This document shows positions 8,809 through 20,230 of a stretch of DNA of 21,904 nucleotides, piece by piece. The first letter of the stretch is position 1. The number at the start of each line of letters is the position of its first letter. This DNA comes from Pelargonium cotyledonis (taxonomy: Eukaryota > Streptophyta > Magnoliopsida > Geraniales > Geraniaceae), in NCBI GenBank assembly GCA_036897625.1, contig JAYMTA010001082.1, forward strand, positions 1-21,904, given 5' to 3'. A program made the translations under genes and the position numbers. The notes beneath the pieces were generated by a model. It searched no databases. It had not been told where the DNA came from and saw only the letters and a list, made by a program, of their open reading frames with translations.

Positions 8809-11800
8809 ATGGGGTTGCCAGATGCTTCTCCGGGGGATTTGTCAGCAGAGATGGAGGTGGATGCTTTCCGACGCCTCTTCCCTCTTCGCTTTTATGAGCG
8901 ACATCTTGTGGAATCTATACGGCCTGATGCTAGACCTCTTAGAAGAGCTAGAGATACTACAATTGCCCTTGGTTTGTTTGAATTTTGTTTATTTTATCAA
9001 CAATCTATTCTTGACATTTCTTGTTTAGATTTTTATTGTTCAAGGTCCTGTTAAACTTAAACTTAATCCCCCTCTCTCTTAACAAATTTGTTTAGGGGCT
9101 GTTGCATCAGCTAATGGGTCAGCACTAGCAAAGGTTGGCTCAACTGTAAGTGATTCTCCCCCTGTGCAGTTTTGTGATCTCTTCTATTTAGATAAAGTAT
9201 ATGTTTTTGAGTTATGATGGTCGAGTATTTCTTTAGCTTTTTGGTGTAACATCTGGTTCAAATTGTTGTAATTTGTTGTACAGACCATGTTGGCTGCTAT
9301 TAAGATGGAGGTCATGACTCCTTCCGTTGAGGCACCAGATGAGGGATGCCTAGGTTGTGTGTCATGAATTGCGTTTTCTCCAAAATATTTGTCTGTGTTC
9401 ACATTTATTTATTGGGTGCTGATTTGAAAGATCTTGTCGTTTTCAGCTATCGAGTTCCATATGCCTCCAATTTGTTCTCCTATCGTTAGGCCTGGTAGGC
9501 CAGCCGAGGCAGCCCCTGTTGTGTCAAAGCAGTTATCAGACACTATATTAAGGCATGTTAATATTTATATAGTTGTTTACTGATGCATAATTTCTTTCCC
9601 AAAGTTCTATCGTTGGACCTGCAGTTTTATTTTTTTCTTGTATTCTATCATAAAGGTGAAATAGGCTGACATAATTTGTATTGCTTGTTAATATATATCT
9701 TGATGTATGAACATATATGTATCAATGCATGTATCATTACTTTATTGAGCTATCATAGATGGTTTAGTTTTGTACCAGTTTTTCATGAAATTAAAGACCG
9801 AAACACCATTCTCCTTTTCAGCTCTATGGAGATAATGAGCTCAGATTATAAAGGGAAGCACTTCATATAAGTTGAGCATTAAGTGTTCTTAGGAGGTGTT
9901 ATGCACCAGCAGATTACTAGTATTAGTAGTGTAGTAGTCTCGGACAATGCATGATTTTTAATGGATTCATTTTATGTCATTTGTAATTCGAAGCAATGGA
10001 AGTTGTTAGCCACTCTTGATTGGAACAATGTGCATAAGTTTGCTCAATTCAGTTTATTGGCAAATCTCCGTGCCTTGCACCATGATTTGTACATACCCTT
10101 TTTTTTTTTTTTTTTTTTTTTTTTTCTAGTTGAGTCAGTTACACTAAGCATGTTGCTCTGGTTGCTTTTGAGCTGAATCTAGAGCTATGTGTTTTATCAA
10201 AATATAAGCTGCAAGTGTTGCCTTATAATTTTGTTTCTTTTTTATCTCTCTTGTTTTGCCTGAAGCATATTATTGACTCTTATAATCCAAATACTGTTTT
10301 CACTTGATGATCAATGTTCTTGGTTATCGTTATCTTTCTACCCTGTTAAAGCTTCATTGTTTGATAAACAATCTTGGAATGATGGTTATTGCAGTTCTGG
10401 CATGATCAATTTGAAGGAGTTGTCCTTGGTCAGTGGAAAAGCTGCTTGGATGGCATACCTGGTAGCGCTTCTTTATTCATATTCTTCATTATACCCTTGG
10501 TAGATGTATTTAATTGTCATTTGATTTGAGCTATATCTACTTCTGTTCTGCAGTCATTACTATATGTATGTTGCTTCCAGTTTAGCAAGTTATCTGGGCC
10601 ATAGTTAATATTATTAGTCTTGGTTTTGTGTCTTTTGAGAAAAAAATATGATCTCTTTTTCAGGATATTTATTGTTTGGATGCTGATGGTGCTCTTTTCG
10701 ATGCTGCATTGCTTTCAGCTGTAGCTGCCTTTTCTCACCGTAAGATTTTCAACTTTTTTTTTGTCACATGGTACCATTTACGTAACGACTACATGAGCAG
10801 AAATTCTATTACTTTCTCAAAACCTAAGCATTCCAATTACCCCAACATGCAATTTATACTCTTGGTAGGTAATGTGCTCAATGGAATAAACATTCCAATC
10901 GTTGAAAAAATGATCTTTCAATTATTTTGGTAAAACAAGTTTGGAAGAGTATTTCCAAATGAATTTGCTGCTGGGGATAAATTGAAGGCAATGACGTGGC
11001 TAGCAGGAGTGGGATTATCTTCTGTCTAAAATTTCATAGTGCATAGTGTTTGAGACATGAGAGGCACACACCATTCTTATTAGTTTTTTTGTTTTGTTTT
11101 GTTTTTATTTATTTATTAGGGGTGGGGAGGGGGTATCTTTCCAAACAAAAAATTCTCTGCAAGTATCAAACTTTCTAATTGTCTTTACAACATGTTATAT
11201 TATATACATTAAGGTAGTATTAGTGCATGTTATTAATTATTGTAGAAATTTCTAATATTGTTGACGTGTGAAGTACTGTAAGATCATTCATGGTTCTTAA
11301 GAGTTTTCATTGAAATTGTCTATCTCTATTGGATGTTTTGCTGAATATATAATTCAAGACCTGTATCTTGTTGAGCTTTGCCTTTTCTCAAGTTTATTAA
11401 ACATGCAGGATTTGGCATGTCTGCAGCAAACTAGCATAAAGTAAAATGTTCACTCTATAGGCACTGGAACTCATTAAAAGTCAAACTCTGTGGATTTGTT
11501 CCTTGTATGTCACAGCTAACCCAAAATATAATTTTTATGCTTGCAGTGCAAATCCCTGTAGTATCCCTGAATGATGATGGAAAAGTTGTTGTTGTGTCTG
11601 CGGAAGATGAGGGAGGAAAGCTGGGAAAAGAGGCAGTCAATAAAGAGAAGAGGAAACTGTCACTGAATAACATTCCATTCTCATTGACATGCATACTTCA
11701 CAAGAATTATATCTTGACAGACCCCACTGCCGAGGAAGAGTCAATCATGGAAACTATGGTAATTGTAGTATTAAACTCTTCCAGTCAACTTGTGTCTCTT

Positions 11801-12056
11801 TACAAGCCAGGCGGATCAGTTCTTGCCTATACTTCAGCTGTTCAGGTCAGTCCCTTGGTGTATTATTTTAAACTTTCCGCTCTTGTAATGACCATAGAAA
11901 TTTGCCTTGCAAAATGAAATTTATTTCTTTAAAAAGATACTGTTTAGTGACTGAAGATTGCTCATGTTGCAGGATTGTGTTGCACTGACAAGGCAAAGGG
12001 TAAAGGAACTTCAGAAAATTTTAGATGAAGCCATCTCTGGTATGGAGGTTGAATAG
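8809..12056 (+). CDS. RRP43: Exosome complex component RRP43 (EXOSC8-like)
   Basis: Exons: 8809-8971, 9096-9145, 9284-9353, 9447-9552, 10395-10461, 10664-10739, 11547-11845, 11973-12056, joined to 304 aa, the normal family length. RRP43 is one of six RNase-PH-fold proteins forming the exosome ring that guides RNA to the processing and decay nucleases in nucleus and cytosol. Visible landmarks are AFRRLFPLRFYERHL (19-33), RPDARP (38-43), GSALAKVGSTTMLAAIK, EFHMPPICSPIVRPGRPAE, the SGKAAWMAYLDIYCLDADG block, and NNIPFSLTC (218-226) opening the second half. Members of this branch are generally structural rather than catalytic. Intron 4 has a GC donor, which the frame and the LSSGMINLKEL sequence require. 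The gene ends in GMEVE and stop; an alternative last exon is listed separately. Confidence 0.95.
9553..10394 (+). other. RRP43 intron 4, GC-AG type
   Basis: The donor reads AAG|GCATGT and the acceptor ATTGCAG|TTCT. Only this boundary joins TILS to SGMINL in frame. The downstream GT at 9557 would give a shifted frame that meets TGA early in exon 6. The intron is 842 nt and holds a 27-T run at 10099-10125. Confidence 0.85.
10099..10125. repeat. 27-T homopolymer in RRP43 intron 4
   Basis: A run of 27 T lies mid-intron, some 270 nt before the acceptor, followed by CTAG. It could be a simple poly(T), or the poly(A) tail of a minus-strand retroposon. No target-site duplication or element body was recognised, so the second reading is not claimed. 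Confidence 0.9.
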
Positions 12057-12690
12057 GCTTTAATTTTAAGTGTGGAGGGATTTTCCGGTTAAATTCAGTT
12101 CATCTGGGTGGGTAGCTAATCCTAAATCATATGTCCATTCCATCTTGTATCTGAAGTGCCGTTAGAAAGTCTGGAGAAAGTTTTTTTTTTTCTTATCATA
12201 GCATCATCAATCGATTTTGATCTCATTTTATGGAAGTCAGTGCTGTAGTCTGTAGATTTGATTTGGAGGGTAGTATTATAAATCAATTTTGTCAGTGCTG
12301 TAGATTTTTCTTAAAAAGGTCTACCCATTGCTTTGATAGAGCAAATAGATTGTCTGTTTCCTTCTGTTAGGAAAGCTTTTGCTGGCTTCGAAGCGTTTTA
12401 TCAAATCAGACCTTTGACCTACAGGGGGTGAGGGGATCATCATATATCTGATCTTCCGTGTGCATTTTCATTGTTAATATCCTTCTCTGCCATAACTTAT
12501 TGAACTGCATAATAATTTTTAATCTTAGCTCTAAATGGATGTGATGGATTCTAGTTTTCTGGAACATTAGTCATTGCTTAACTAAGAGGTAGAAGCCAAA
12601 AGAAAATGCTTGCAATCATGGAATGTGTTGCAATTTTGCAATGTCCTAATTTGAGATAACAAAATTATGGTTCTCAAACTTGGGTTGCAG

Positions 12691-12707
12691 GTGTAGAAGA
12701 GGACTGA
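12691..12707 (+). other. Possible alternative last coding exon of RRP43
   Basis: A donor at 12040 (CTG|GTATGG) spliced to the acceptor TTGGGTTGCAG at 12690 would replace the tail GMEVE with GVEED and stop at 12705-12707, leaving the protein at 304 aa. Both splice sites look reasonable and the acidic ending suits the family. The unspliced reading is simpler and equally family-like, so this is only a candidate isoform. Confidence 0.3.
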
Positions 12708-13809
12708 TGTTGGAAGGATTTGAAACGCTTAGTAGTTTTTTTTCTTGAACTTTCTGAAACTATAGTTTATTGTAGAAGGAAGTTTCTGTTAAAGATTGTT
12801 TCATTATAAACTGGTTTACTTAAAAAAATTTAGGCATTGAATTTGCATCAAAACAGCAGGCTTTATTTGATAATATGAACGAATCAAAATGGTTTATATA
12901 TATGAAGAGATTTTCTTGGATAGCTGTTGTGTGATGCCTCAAGGTGATGTTATATTCTTTGGACATGTTACATGAATACCCTTAGCTGGACTGTTGCAAC
13001 GATAAATGTGAAGTTCTTTTCTAGTAGGGAGAAAAAAAATCACTAGAACATGGTGCAATAGTTTGGCAGAGATGTCCCAAGACACAGGCATTTTGTTGGG
13101 GTCTCACTTTGTGGTGTACTTGAAGCATTCGTGGAACTCGTTTTAGTTTTTCTTTTACTATCAAGTTTTCTTTGGCTCAATGTGAATGCTAATGTGCTAT
13201 ATAGTTTCATTTTTTTTATATATTTTTATTAGAATGCACTTGAGAGTTGTCGTTGAGATGTGGAGCCTTGCAAGATGACAGCTTTCAATTGCTAAATATG
13301 TGTTCTTGTTGTGTTCTATATAGTTGACATTTTATTTTCCAGAAAGTTAGATATGCATCAATTACCAACATCGTTATAAAAATAGCACAATGGGGTGTAA
13401 GGGTGTGTGTCTAACCCATATTTTGATGAGCTCTTTATGCCTTGGCTCTTGGTGACTTGATATTTTCCTTTGCTTGTTAAAGGTTTCAGGATTAAGAGGT
13501 AGTGGATATGGGAGTATCCATAATGTTGCTTACATTTTTCTCTATTGTTTTGCTTCCAAGTAAATGTAGGTTGGATTGAGAAGCCATTAGGTCTGATCTG
13601 AACATATTGTTGGCTCATGTATAGCTACTAGTTCTGTTTTTTACTGTGTTGGTCTTTTGATCAAGTTTGTGGTGTTACTTCCTAGTACTTTTGTTTCTAA
13701 TTTTTGGGCAAAATAATAGCTTTCTGGAGCCATAAAACTCCTGCATTGTTTTCCAAAGAACTAATTAGAGGACTCCTGTTAAGGTCAAATGGATTTATAA
13801 AAATGAGAT

Positions 13810-13930
13810 AAAAACTAAGCAGCGGTTAAAACATTTTGCATTTCCTCCGAGGTTCATGTTCGAGTCTCATTGTCATCAATATGAGGTGGGGTTTAGAGTG
13901 ACGCTTTCTTTGGAGAGTAAGAAATATTGT
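13810..13930 (+). mobile_element. tRNA-derived SINE-like fragment
   Basis: The segment AAGCAGCGGTTAAAAC (from about 13817) resembles a decayed tRNA A-box region (the GTGGTTAAGGC type). It is followed about 30 nt later by GTTCGAGTC (13858-13866), a good B-box match. That spacing fits the polymerase III promoter of tRNA-related SINEs. No cloverleaf can be formed, so it is not a tRNA gene. The ends, tail and target-site duplication are not clear, so the borders are approximate. Confidence 0.42.
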
Positions 13931-14251
13931 TACTTTGATAAAACTGAGCAGCCTTTTGAAATTTTGCCTAACCTTCCTCTATTTTATGTACATTACGTTA
14001 TATTTTGGGGTAAGTTTTCTCTGCTGGACTGTTACTCCATGTCTAACTCAAAAGAAGAAAATGGCAAAAAAACAAGCTTGTATTGGATGGTTCATCACTT
14101 GGCAGAGAACAAGGATACCTGGTCCCATGAGGGTCACAGAAATATATATCAATTCCTTTCAATTGAGAAACACAAGCTCAAATTAGAATCCCAGAAAGCT
14201 ACTCCATATATTCATTAGAAGAAGAAAAATAGATAAATAAAAAAATCATAA

Positions 14252-14509
14252 AATCTCTCTCCCCCCATCCCATTATCTCTCACTACCCAGTCCCCAAGCC
14301 ATGTTGTACTTTTGGGAAATCCAATTCAACCAATCACAGCCCTGCAAGCTCCATCACCAAGCCTCTCATCAGATATCAGATATCCCAACAAAAACTCTCA
14401 CTCTCTAAATTTCACACACTCCATTTCTCTTCCTCTTGCCCTCCACGTGTGCTTCACTCCTCCACAAACCAGAAAAAAACCAACTCTTTCCCTCCACACA
14501 ACCTATAAA
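14252..14509 (+). promoter_or_regulatory. CHLH promoter elements
   Basis: Upstream of CHLH lie, in order, a pyrimidine patch (14252-14288), CCAATC at 14330-14335, a tandem AGATATC repeat near 14369-14386, a G-box CACGTG at 14444-14449 and a TATA box CTATAAA at 14503-14509. That box predicts a transcription start near 14535 and a leader of about 180 nt with no ATG. G-boxes (HY5/PIF) and CCAATC (GLK) are known light and chloroplast inputs for chlorophyll genes. Occupancy here is inferred. Confidence 0.6.
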
Positions 14510-14713
14510 CCCCACAACCCAAGAACTCAAACCAGAAGAAGAGGCTCCATAGCAGTCTCTACACTCCAGAGTGTGAATTGTTCATAACATTCTAATTTTG
14601 TATCGCAGTTTCTTTTCTTTTGATCTTTAGCTCTTGTATCTTTTGTTTTTGGGTTCTCATTTTCAGTTTAGAAACATCAAGAAACAGAGGAGCTTTTGTA
14701 TCAGCAACCATCA

Positions 14714-17700
14714 ATGGCTTCTCTGGTTTCTTCACCATTCACTCTACCCAGTTCCAAAGTAGACCACCTCTCGTCTCGCTCCCAGAAGCATTACTTTCTC
14801 CACTCCTTCCTCCCCAAGAAGACCAACCAGAGCCTCCACAACTCCAGATCCTCCTTGAAGGTGAAATGTGCAGCTGTTGGCAATGGCCTCTTCACTCAGA
14901 CCTCCCAGGAGGTTCGCCGGATTGTCCCGGAGAACCGGGACGGCCTGCCCACCGTCAAGATTGTGTATGTGGTTCTTGAAGCTCAGTACCAGTCCTCACT
15001 CACAGCTGCTGTCCAGAGCCTGAACAAGACCAACCGGCATGCCTCGTACGAGGTGGTCGGGTACTTGGTGGAGGAGCTTCGGGACGAGTCAACCTACAAG
15101 ACCTTTTGTCTCGATCTTGAGGATGCTAATATCTTTATTGGGTCTTTGATTTTTGTGGAGGAGCTTGCTCTGAAAGTGAAGGAGGCTGTGGAGAAGGAGC
15201 GTGACAGGCTTGATGCTGTTCTTGTGTTCCCTTCCATGCCTGAGGTCATGAGGCTCAACAAATTGGGCTCTTTCAGCATGTCTCAGCTCGGCCAGTCGAA
15301 GAGCCCGTTTTTCCAGCTCTTCAAGAAGAAGAAGGGCTCAGCTGGGTTCGCGGATAGCATGTTGAAGCTTGTGAGGACTTTGCCGAAGGTCTTGAAGTAC
15401 CTGCCCAGCGACAAGGCGCAGGATGCTAGGCTTTACATTCTCAGCCTGCAGTTCTGGCTCGGTGGGTCGCCGGATAATTTGCAGAATTTTGTGAAAATGA
15501 TTGCTGGGTCTTATGTTCCGGCGCTCAAGGGTACAAAGATTGAGTATTCGGATCCTGTTGTGTTTTTGGATACTGGAATTTGGCACCCTTTGGCTCCTTG
15601 TATGTATGATGATGTGAAGGAGTACTTGAATTGGTATGGGAGCAGGAGGGACGCGAACGAGAAGCTTAAGAGCCCAAATGCGCCGATTGTTGGGTTGGTC
15701 TTGCAGAGAAGTCACATTGTCACTGGAGATGATGGTCACTATGTGGCTGTCATTATGGAATTGGAGGCAATGGGGGCTAAAGTGATCCCAATTTTCGCCG
15801 GCGGGCTTGACTTTTCAGGGCCGGTTGAGAAGTTCTTCATCAACCCGATTACTAAGAAGCCGCTTATCCATTCGGCGATATCACTGACTGGTTTTGCTCT
15901 TGTTGGAGGGCCGGCAAGGCAGGATCATCCAAGGGCTATTGAGGCTCTGATGAAGCTTGATGTCCCTTACTTGGTTGCGTTGCCGTTGGTGTTCCAGACC
16001 ACGGAGGAGTGGCTGAATAGTACTTTGGGGCTGCATCCAATTCAGGTAGCTCTGCAAGTTGCCTTGCCGGAGCTAGACGGAGGAATGGAGCCCATTGTGT
16101 TTGCTGGCCGGGATCCCAGAACAGGCAAGTCATCGCAATTATAGAATTTCTATACTTTTTACTTTTCAAGAGCTATGTACATTTAGTTTAGAAATTAATA
16201 ATTGTTGTGATGTTGATTACAGGAAAATCTCATGCTCTTCACAAGAGGGTTGAGCAGCTTTGCACCAGGGCTATCAAGTGGGCTGAGCTGAAGAGAAAAA
16301 CAAAGGTATTTGCTTTTAAATTAGACTCTTTTTCTTTATAGGTGAGTCTTGCTGAATATTCTTTACCATATATACTTCTCATAGTTTAAAAGGTCCAGAC
16401 AGCTACTAAAGTTTTATCATGTGAAAGCTTTTGTCTATTTACAACAAAGTAGCCCTTTATATGAACCAGTATGTTAAGTTTTTCATATCAGTATACATTG
16501 TATCAAACTCGGAAATGATTAGAAAGAGAAGTGGAAAGGAGTTATTTTAATCAAGATTGATGAGAACTATGATCAATTCAACTACTTTTATCGGTTGTTT
16601 GGTTGACATGGCTTTGAATTCTCTCATTTGCTTGATTGTAAAATTTAGTTAGTATGCACTTTTTTGGGTACTTTCTGATATTCTTCTACGTTTTGATGTT
16701 TTCAGGGTTAATGTGTTACTAATTCTATGTTTTCCTTGTAGTTTGAAGCTTAAAATGAAGCTGATGATCTTGAATATGATATTTATTTAGTAAAAGAAGT
16801 TTTTGTGCTGATATATGTCTTGGTGCAGGAAGAGAAAAGGCTTGCAATTACCGTCTTCAGTTTCCCACCAGACAAAGGAAATGTTGGAACAGCCGCCTAC
16901 CTCAATGTCTTCTCCTCCATCTATGCTGTTCTAAAAGAACTTAAAGAAGATGGTTACAGTGTCGAGGGCCTTCCAGAGTCGTCTGACAAATTAATTGAAG
17001 AAGTAATTCATGACAAGGAAGCTCAATTCAGCAGCCCGAATCTGAACGTTGCTTACAAAATGGGTGTCCGAGAATACCAGAACCTTACTCCCTACGCCAC
17101 AGCGTTGGAGGAAAACTGGGGAAAACCTCCCGGGAATCTGAATTCTGACGGAGAGAATCTCTTGGTATACGGTAAACAGTATGGAAATGTCTTCATTGGG
17201 GTTCAGCCCACATTTGGTTATGAGGGTGATCCTATGAGGCTTCTTTTCTCCAAATCTGCTAGCCCACATCACGGTTTTGCTGCTTATTACTCTTACGTGG
17301 AGAAAATCTTCAAAGCTGATTGTGTTCTTCATTTCGGAACTCATGGCTCACTTGAATTCATGCCTGGTAAACAGGTTGGAATGAGTGATGCTTGCTACCC
17401 TGATAGTCTTATCGGGAACATTCCCAATGTTTATTACTATGCAGCAAATAACCCGTCTGAAGCAACCATAGCAAAACGCCGGAGCTATGCCAATACCATC
17501 AGCTATTTGACCCCTCCAGCTGAGAATGCAGGGCTCTACAAGGGTCTCAAGCAGTTAAGTGAGCTCATTGCTTCATATCAATCCCTTAAAGATACAGGTC
17601 GCGGGCAGCAGATTGTGAACTCCATTATCAGCACAGCTAAACAATGCAATCTTGACAAGGATGTTGAACTTCCTGAAGAGGGCGAGGAAATCTCAGCAAA

Positions 17701-19779
17701 AGAACAGGATCTTGTGGTCGGGAAGGTGTACTCCAAGATCATGGAGATTGAATCTCGGCTTTTGCCTTGTGGACTCCATATCATTGGTGAACCTCCATCA
17801 GCCATGGAAGCTGTTGCAACGCTAGTCAACATTGCTGCTTTGGACCGTCCTGAAGAAGGTATCAAAGCACTCCCTTCTATACTAGCAGAAACTGTTGGAA
17901 GAAACATAGAGGAGATTTACAGGGGAAGCGACAAGGGAGTACTAAAAGATGTAGAGCTTCTCCGGCAAATTACAGAGGCATCACGTGGAGCCATCTCTGC
18001 CTTTGTGGAGCGAAGCACTAACAGCAAGGGTCAGGTTGTTGAGGTCGCTGATAGGCTGACCTCGATCCTTGGGTTTGGTATAAATGAACCATGGGTTCAG
18101 TACTTGTCAAACACCAAATTCTACCGCGCTGATAGAGAGAAGCTAAGAGTATTGTTCGAGTTCTTGGGAGATTGCTTGAAGCTGGTTGTGGCTGACAATG
18201 AATTGGGGAGTCTGAAACAAGCCTTGGAGGGAAAATATGTGGAACCAGGGCCTGGCGGTGATCCAATTAGAAACCCAAAAGTGCTGCCAACTGGAAAGAA
18301 CATCCATGCATTGGATCCACAGGCTATTCCAACAACAGCAGCATTGCAGAGCGCAAAAATTGTGGTGGACAGATTGATCGAGAGGCAGAAGATTGAAAAT
18401 GGGGGAAAGTATCCTGAGACAATAGCTCTCGTGCTGTGGGGGACAGATAATATTAAGACCTATGGTGAATCGTTGGCACAGGTTATGTGGATGATCGGTG
18501 TGATACCAGTGGCTGATGCCTTGGGACGTGTCAACCGAGTGGAGCCAGTTAGCCTTGAAGAGCTCGGAAGGCCTAGAATTGATGTTGTTGTTAATTGCTC
18601 AGGAGTCTTCAGAGACCTCTTCATCAATCAGGTATTTTTCTTTATGTTCCTTAAAATTCTTACATATGCAACCCGATATTAAGCCCTTGATTTAGCAGGA
18701 TCTTGTTTCCATTTTCATATATAGGTTATACTATTTCTTGACTTTCCAATATGTTTACAAGTTTCAGTTTGTACTAAGTTTCAAGTTTTATACCTGTTAT
18801 GAGTCATTTCAAGTTCTCATTCAGCTGTTTCTGTTTCTTTCCAGATGAACCTCCTTGACCGCGGGGTAAAGATGGTAGCTGAACTAGATGAGCCACTTGA
18901 GCAAAACTTTGTCAGGAAGCACGCAATCGAACAAGCTGAAACCCTTGGAGTTGGGGTTCGTGAAGCTGCAACCCGTATATTCTCCAACGCCTCAGGCTCT
19001 TATTCCTCCAATGTAAATCTTGCCGTTGAGAACTCCTCGTGGAATGACGAGAAGCAGCTGCAAGACATGTACCTGAGCAGGAAGTCCTTTGCATTTGACA
19101 GTGATGCTCCTGGCGTAGGCATGATGGAGAAACGACAGGTCTTTGAGATGGCTTTGAGCACAGCTGACGCAACGTTCCAGAACCTTGACTCGTCTGAAAT
19201 CTCGCTAACTGATGTCAGTCACTATTTTGACTCCGACCCAACAAATCTAGTCCAGAGCCTGAGGAAGGATGGGAAGAAGCCTAGTGCATACATTGCTGAT
19301 ACAACCACTGCTAATGCTCAGGTAATGCTTTTTCCACATTTTGTGCCTATATCTCCATAAGTCGGTCCAAGTCCTCGATTGTGAACTTTGTCATCATGCA
19401 GGTGCGTACACTCTCCGAGACTGTGCGTCTTGATGCACGAACCAAGCTGTTGAACCCCAAGTGGTACGAAGGAATGTTGTCAACCGGATACGAGGGAGTT
19501 CGTGAAATTGAAAAGCGGCTCACCAATACAGTCGGGTGGAGTGCAACTTCAGGGCAAGTAGACAACTGGGTGTACGAAGAAGCTAACACTACTTTCATTA
19601 AGGATGAGGAGATGTTGAAAAAGCTCATGAACACGAACCCGAACTCTTTCAGGAAGTTGGTGCAGACCTTTTTGGAAGCAAATGGGCGCGGATATTGGGA
19701 GACTAATGAGGACAACATTGAGAAGTTGAGGCAGTTATACTCGGAAGTCGAAGACAAGATTGAAGGGGTTGATCGGTAA
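14714..19779 (+). CDS. CHLH: Magnesium chelatase subunit H, chloroplastic (CHLH/GUN5)
   Basis: Exons: 14714-16124, 16223-16305, 16829-18631, 18845-19321, 19402-19779, joined to 1383 aa, close to the Arabidopsis protein (1381). CHLH binds protoporphyrin IX and, with CHLI and CHLD and using ATP, inserts Mg2+, the committed step to chlorophyll in plastids. It also affects plastid-to-nucleus signalling (GUN5). The N-terminus (about 1-52) is rich in Ser, Lys and Arg and poor in acidic residues, as in a transit peptide; cleavage near [10 protein letters not shown] is a guess. An N-terminal DUF3479-type region (from [13 protein letters not shown]) leads into the CobN/Mg-chelatase domain. [13 protein letters not shown] at 666-678, [16 protein letters not shown] and [20 protein letters not shown] are intact. 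The start is the first ATG after the predicted cap site, in good context (CATCAATGGCT). Intron 1 has a GC donor. No frameshift or internal stop was seen. Confidence 0.98.
16125..16222 (+). other. CHLH intron 1, GC-AG type
   Basis: The donor ACAG|GCAAGT matches the best-known GC donor consensus and the acceptor is GATTACAG|GAAA. The frame and the conserved [18 protein letters not shown] sequence require this join. Keeping the intron would give TGKSSQL and stop at 16142-16144. Using the GT at 16129 would shift the frame and reach TGA within exon 2. Confidence 0.9.
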
Positions 19780-20040
19780 ATAATAAACCCCGAAAATAAA
19801 GATCTTATTGTGCATTATGTGTAGTAGCATTGTTGATTTACTTGAGACTGGAAAAACATTCGCAAGACTGTACGGATGGATGGATGGATGCAACTCTCAG
19901 GAATGCTTCAAATGTGAATTTGTTTGAGTTTTCCGTTGTAATTTTTCTGTGTCAGGGAGTCACTCAGCTGTCCTGTTTACTTGTAGAAACCAAACTTCTA
20001 TAAATTCAAGTTAATCCTTTTTTCTTAACCTGCATTGCTT
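19780..20040 (+). other. CHLH 3' flank / 3'UTR
   Basis: AATAAA occurs at 19782 and 19795, but these lie only 3-20 nt after the stop, so the true poly(A) site is probably further on. TTGTAA-type U-rich motifs near 19936 and a TATAAATTC string near 20000 are candidates. A (GGAT)4 microsatellite lies at 19874-19889. No coding frame of note is present. Confidence 0.55.
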
Positions 20041-20049
20041 TTTAATTCG

Positions 20050-20230
20050 TGTTGAGCCTCTAGAACACGTCTGCATGATTAAATAGTCGTGTTGACACTT
20101 GTGTCGCAACATGCACACTTGAAGTCTTGGCCTTCGGGCATGACTCATCTAGTTATCGTGGTTAAAAGGGTTGTGTTTGTGTTGGAAACGTGCAACATGA
20201 ATATTAAACAATGGGTTGTGTTAGCTTTAG
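20050..20230. repeat. Degenerate GTGTTG-rich interspersed repeat
   Basis: Phrases such as TCGTGTTGACACTTGTGTCG and GGTTGTGTTTGTGTTGG recur in both orientations, interrupted by short AT-rich pieces. They recall a common class of degenerate plant repeats built from CGTGTTGACACG-like words. No ends, terminal repeats or coding capacity were found, so class and borders are uncertain. Confidence 0.35.

Larger units (their letters stand above)
12057..14250. other. RRP43 3' flank and intergenic DNA
   Basis: This AT-rich stretch of about 2.2 kb holds the RRP43 3'UTR and then noncoding DNA. It has a short direct repeat (GTCAGTGCTGTAG at 12236 and 12291), T-rich runs, a possible alternative RRP43 exon at 12691 and a SINE-like fragment near 13.8 kb. 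A 120-codon frame at 13856-14218 overlaps the SINE-like piece and shows no family resemblance. No further gene is supported. Confidence 0.7.

Noticed and set aside
9553..9558. GT donor at 9557 for RRP43 intron 4
   Set aside because: It leaves exon 5 open in a wrong frame that reaches TGA early in exon 6 and loses conserved RRP43 sequence.
13858..13866. tRNA gene suggested by a B-box match
   Set aside because: No acceptor stem, anticodon arm or cloverleaf can be formed around it.
13856..14218. 120-codon open frame between RRP43 and CHLH
   Set aside because: It overlaps the SINE-like fragment, shows no domain, and has no promoter or homology that I recognise.
14312..14587. 91-codon frame before CHLH
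   Set aside because: It spans the CHLH G-box and TATA box and begins upstream of the predicted transcription start; its composition reflects a pyrimidine- and C-rich promoter.
14696..14713. Six-codon upstream extension of CHLH
   Set aside because: It starts at TTG. The ATG at 14714 has good context and gives a normal transit peptide.
15338..15739. 133-codon antisense frame within CHLH exon 1
   Set aside because: It is a shadow of a strongly conserved coding exon on the plus strand, and the antisense protein is basic and low in complexity.
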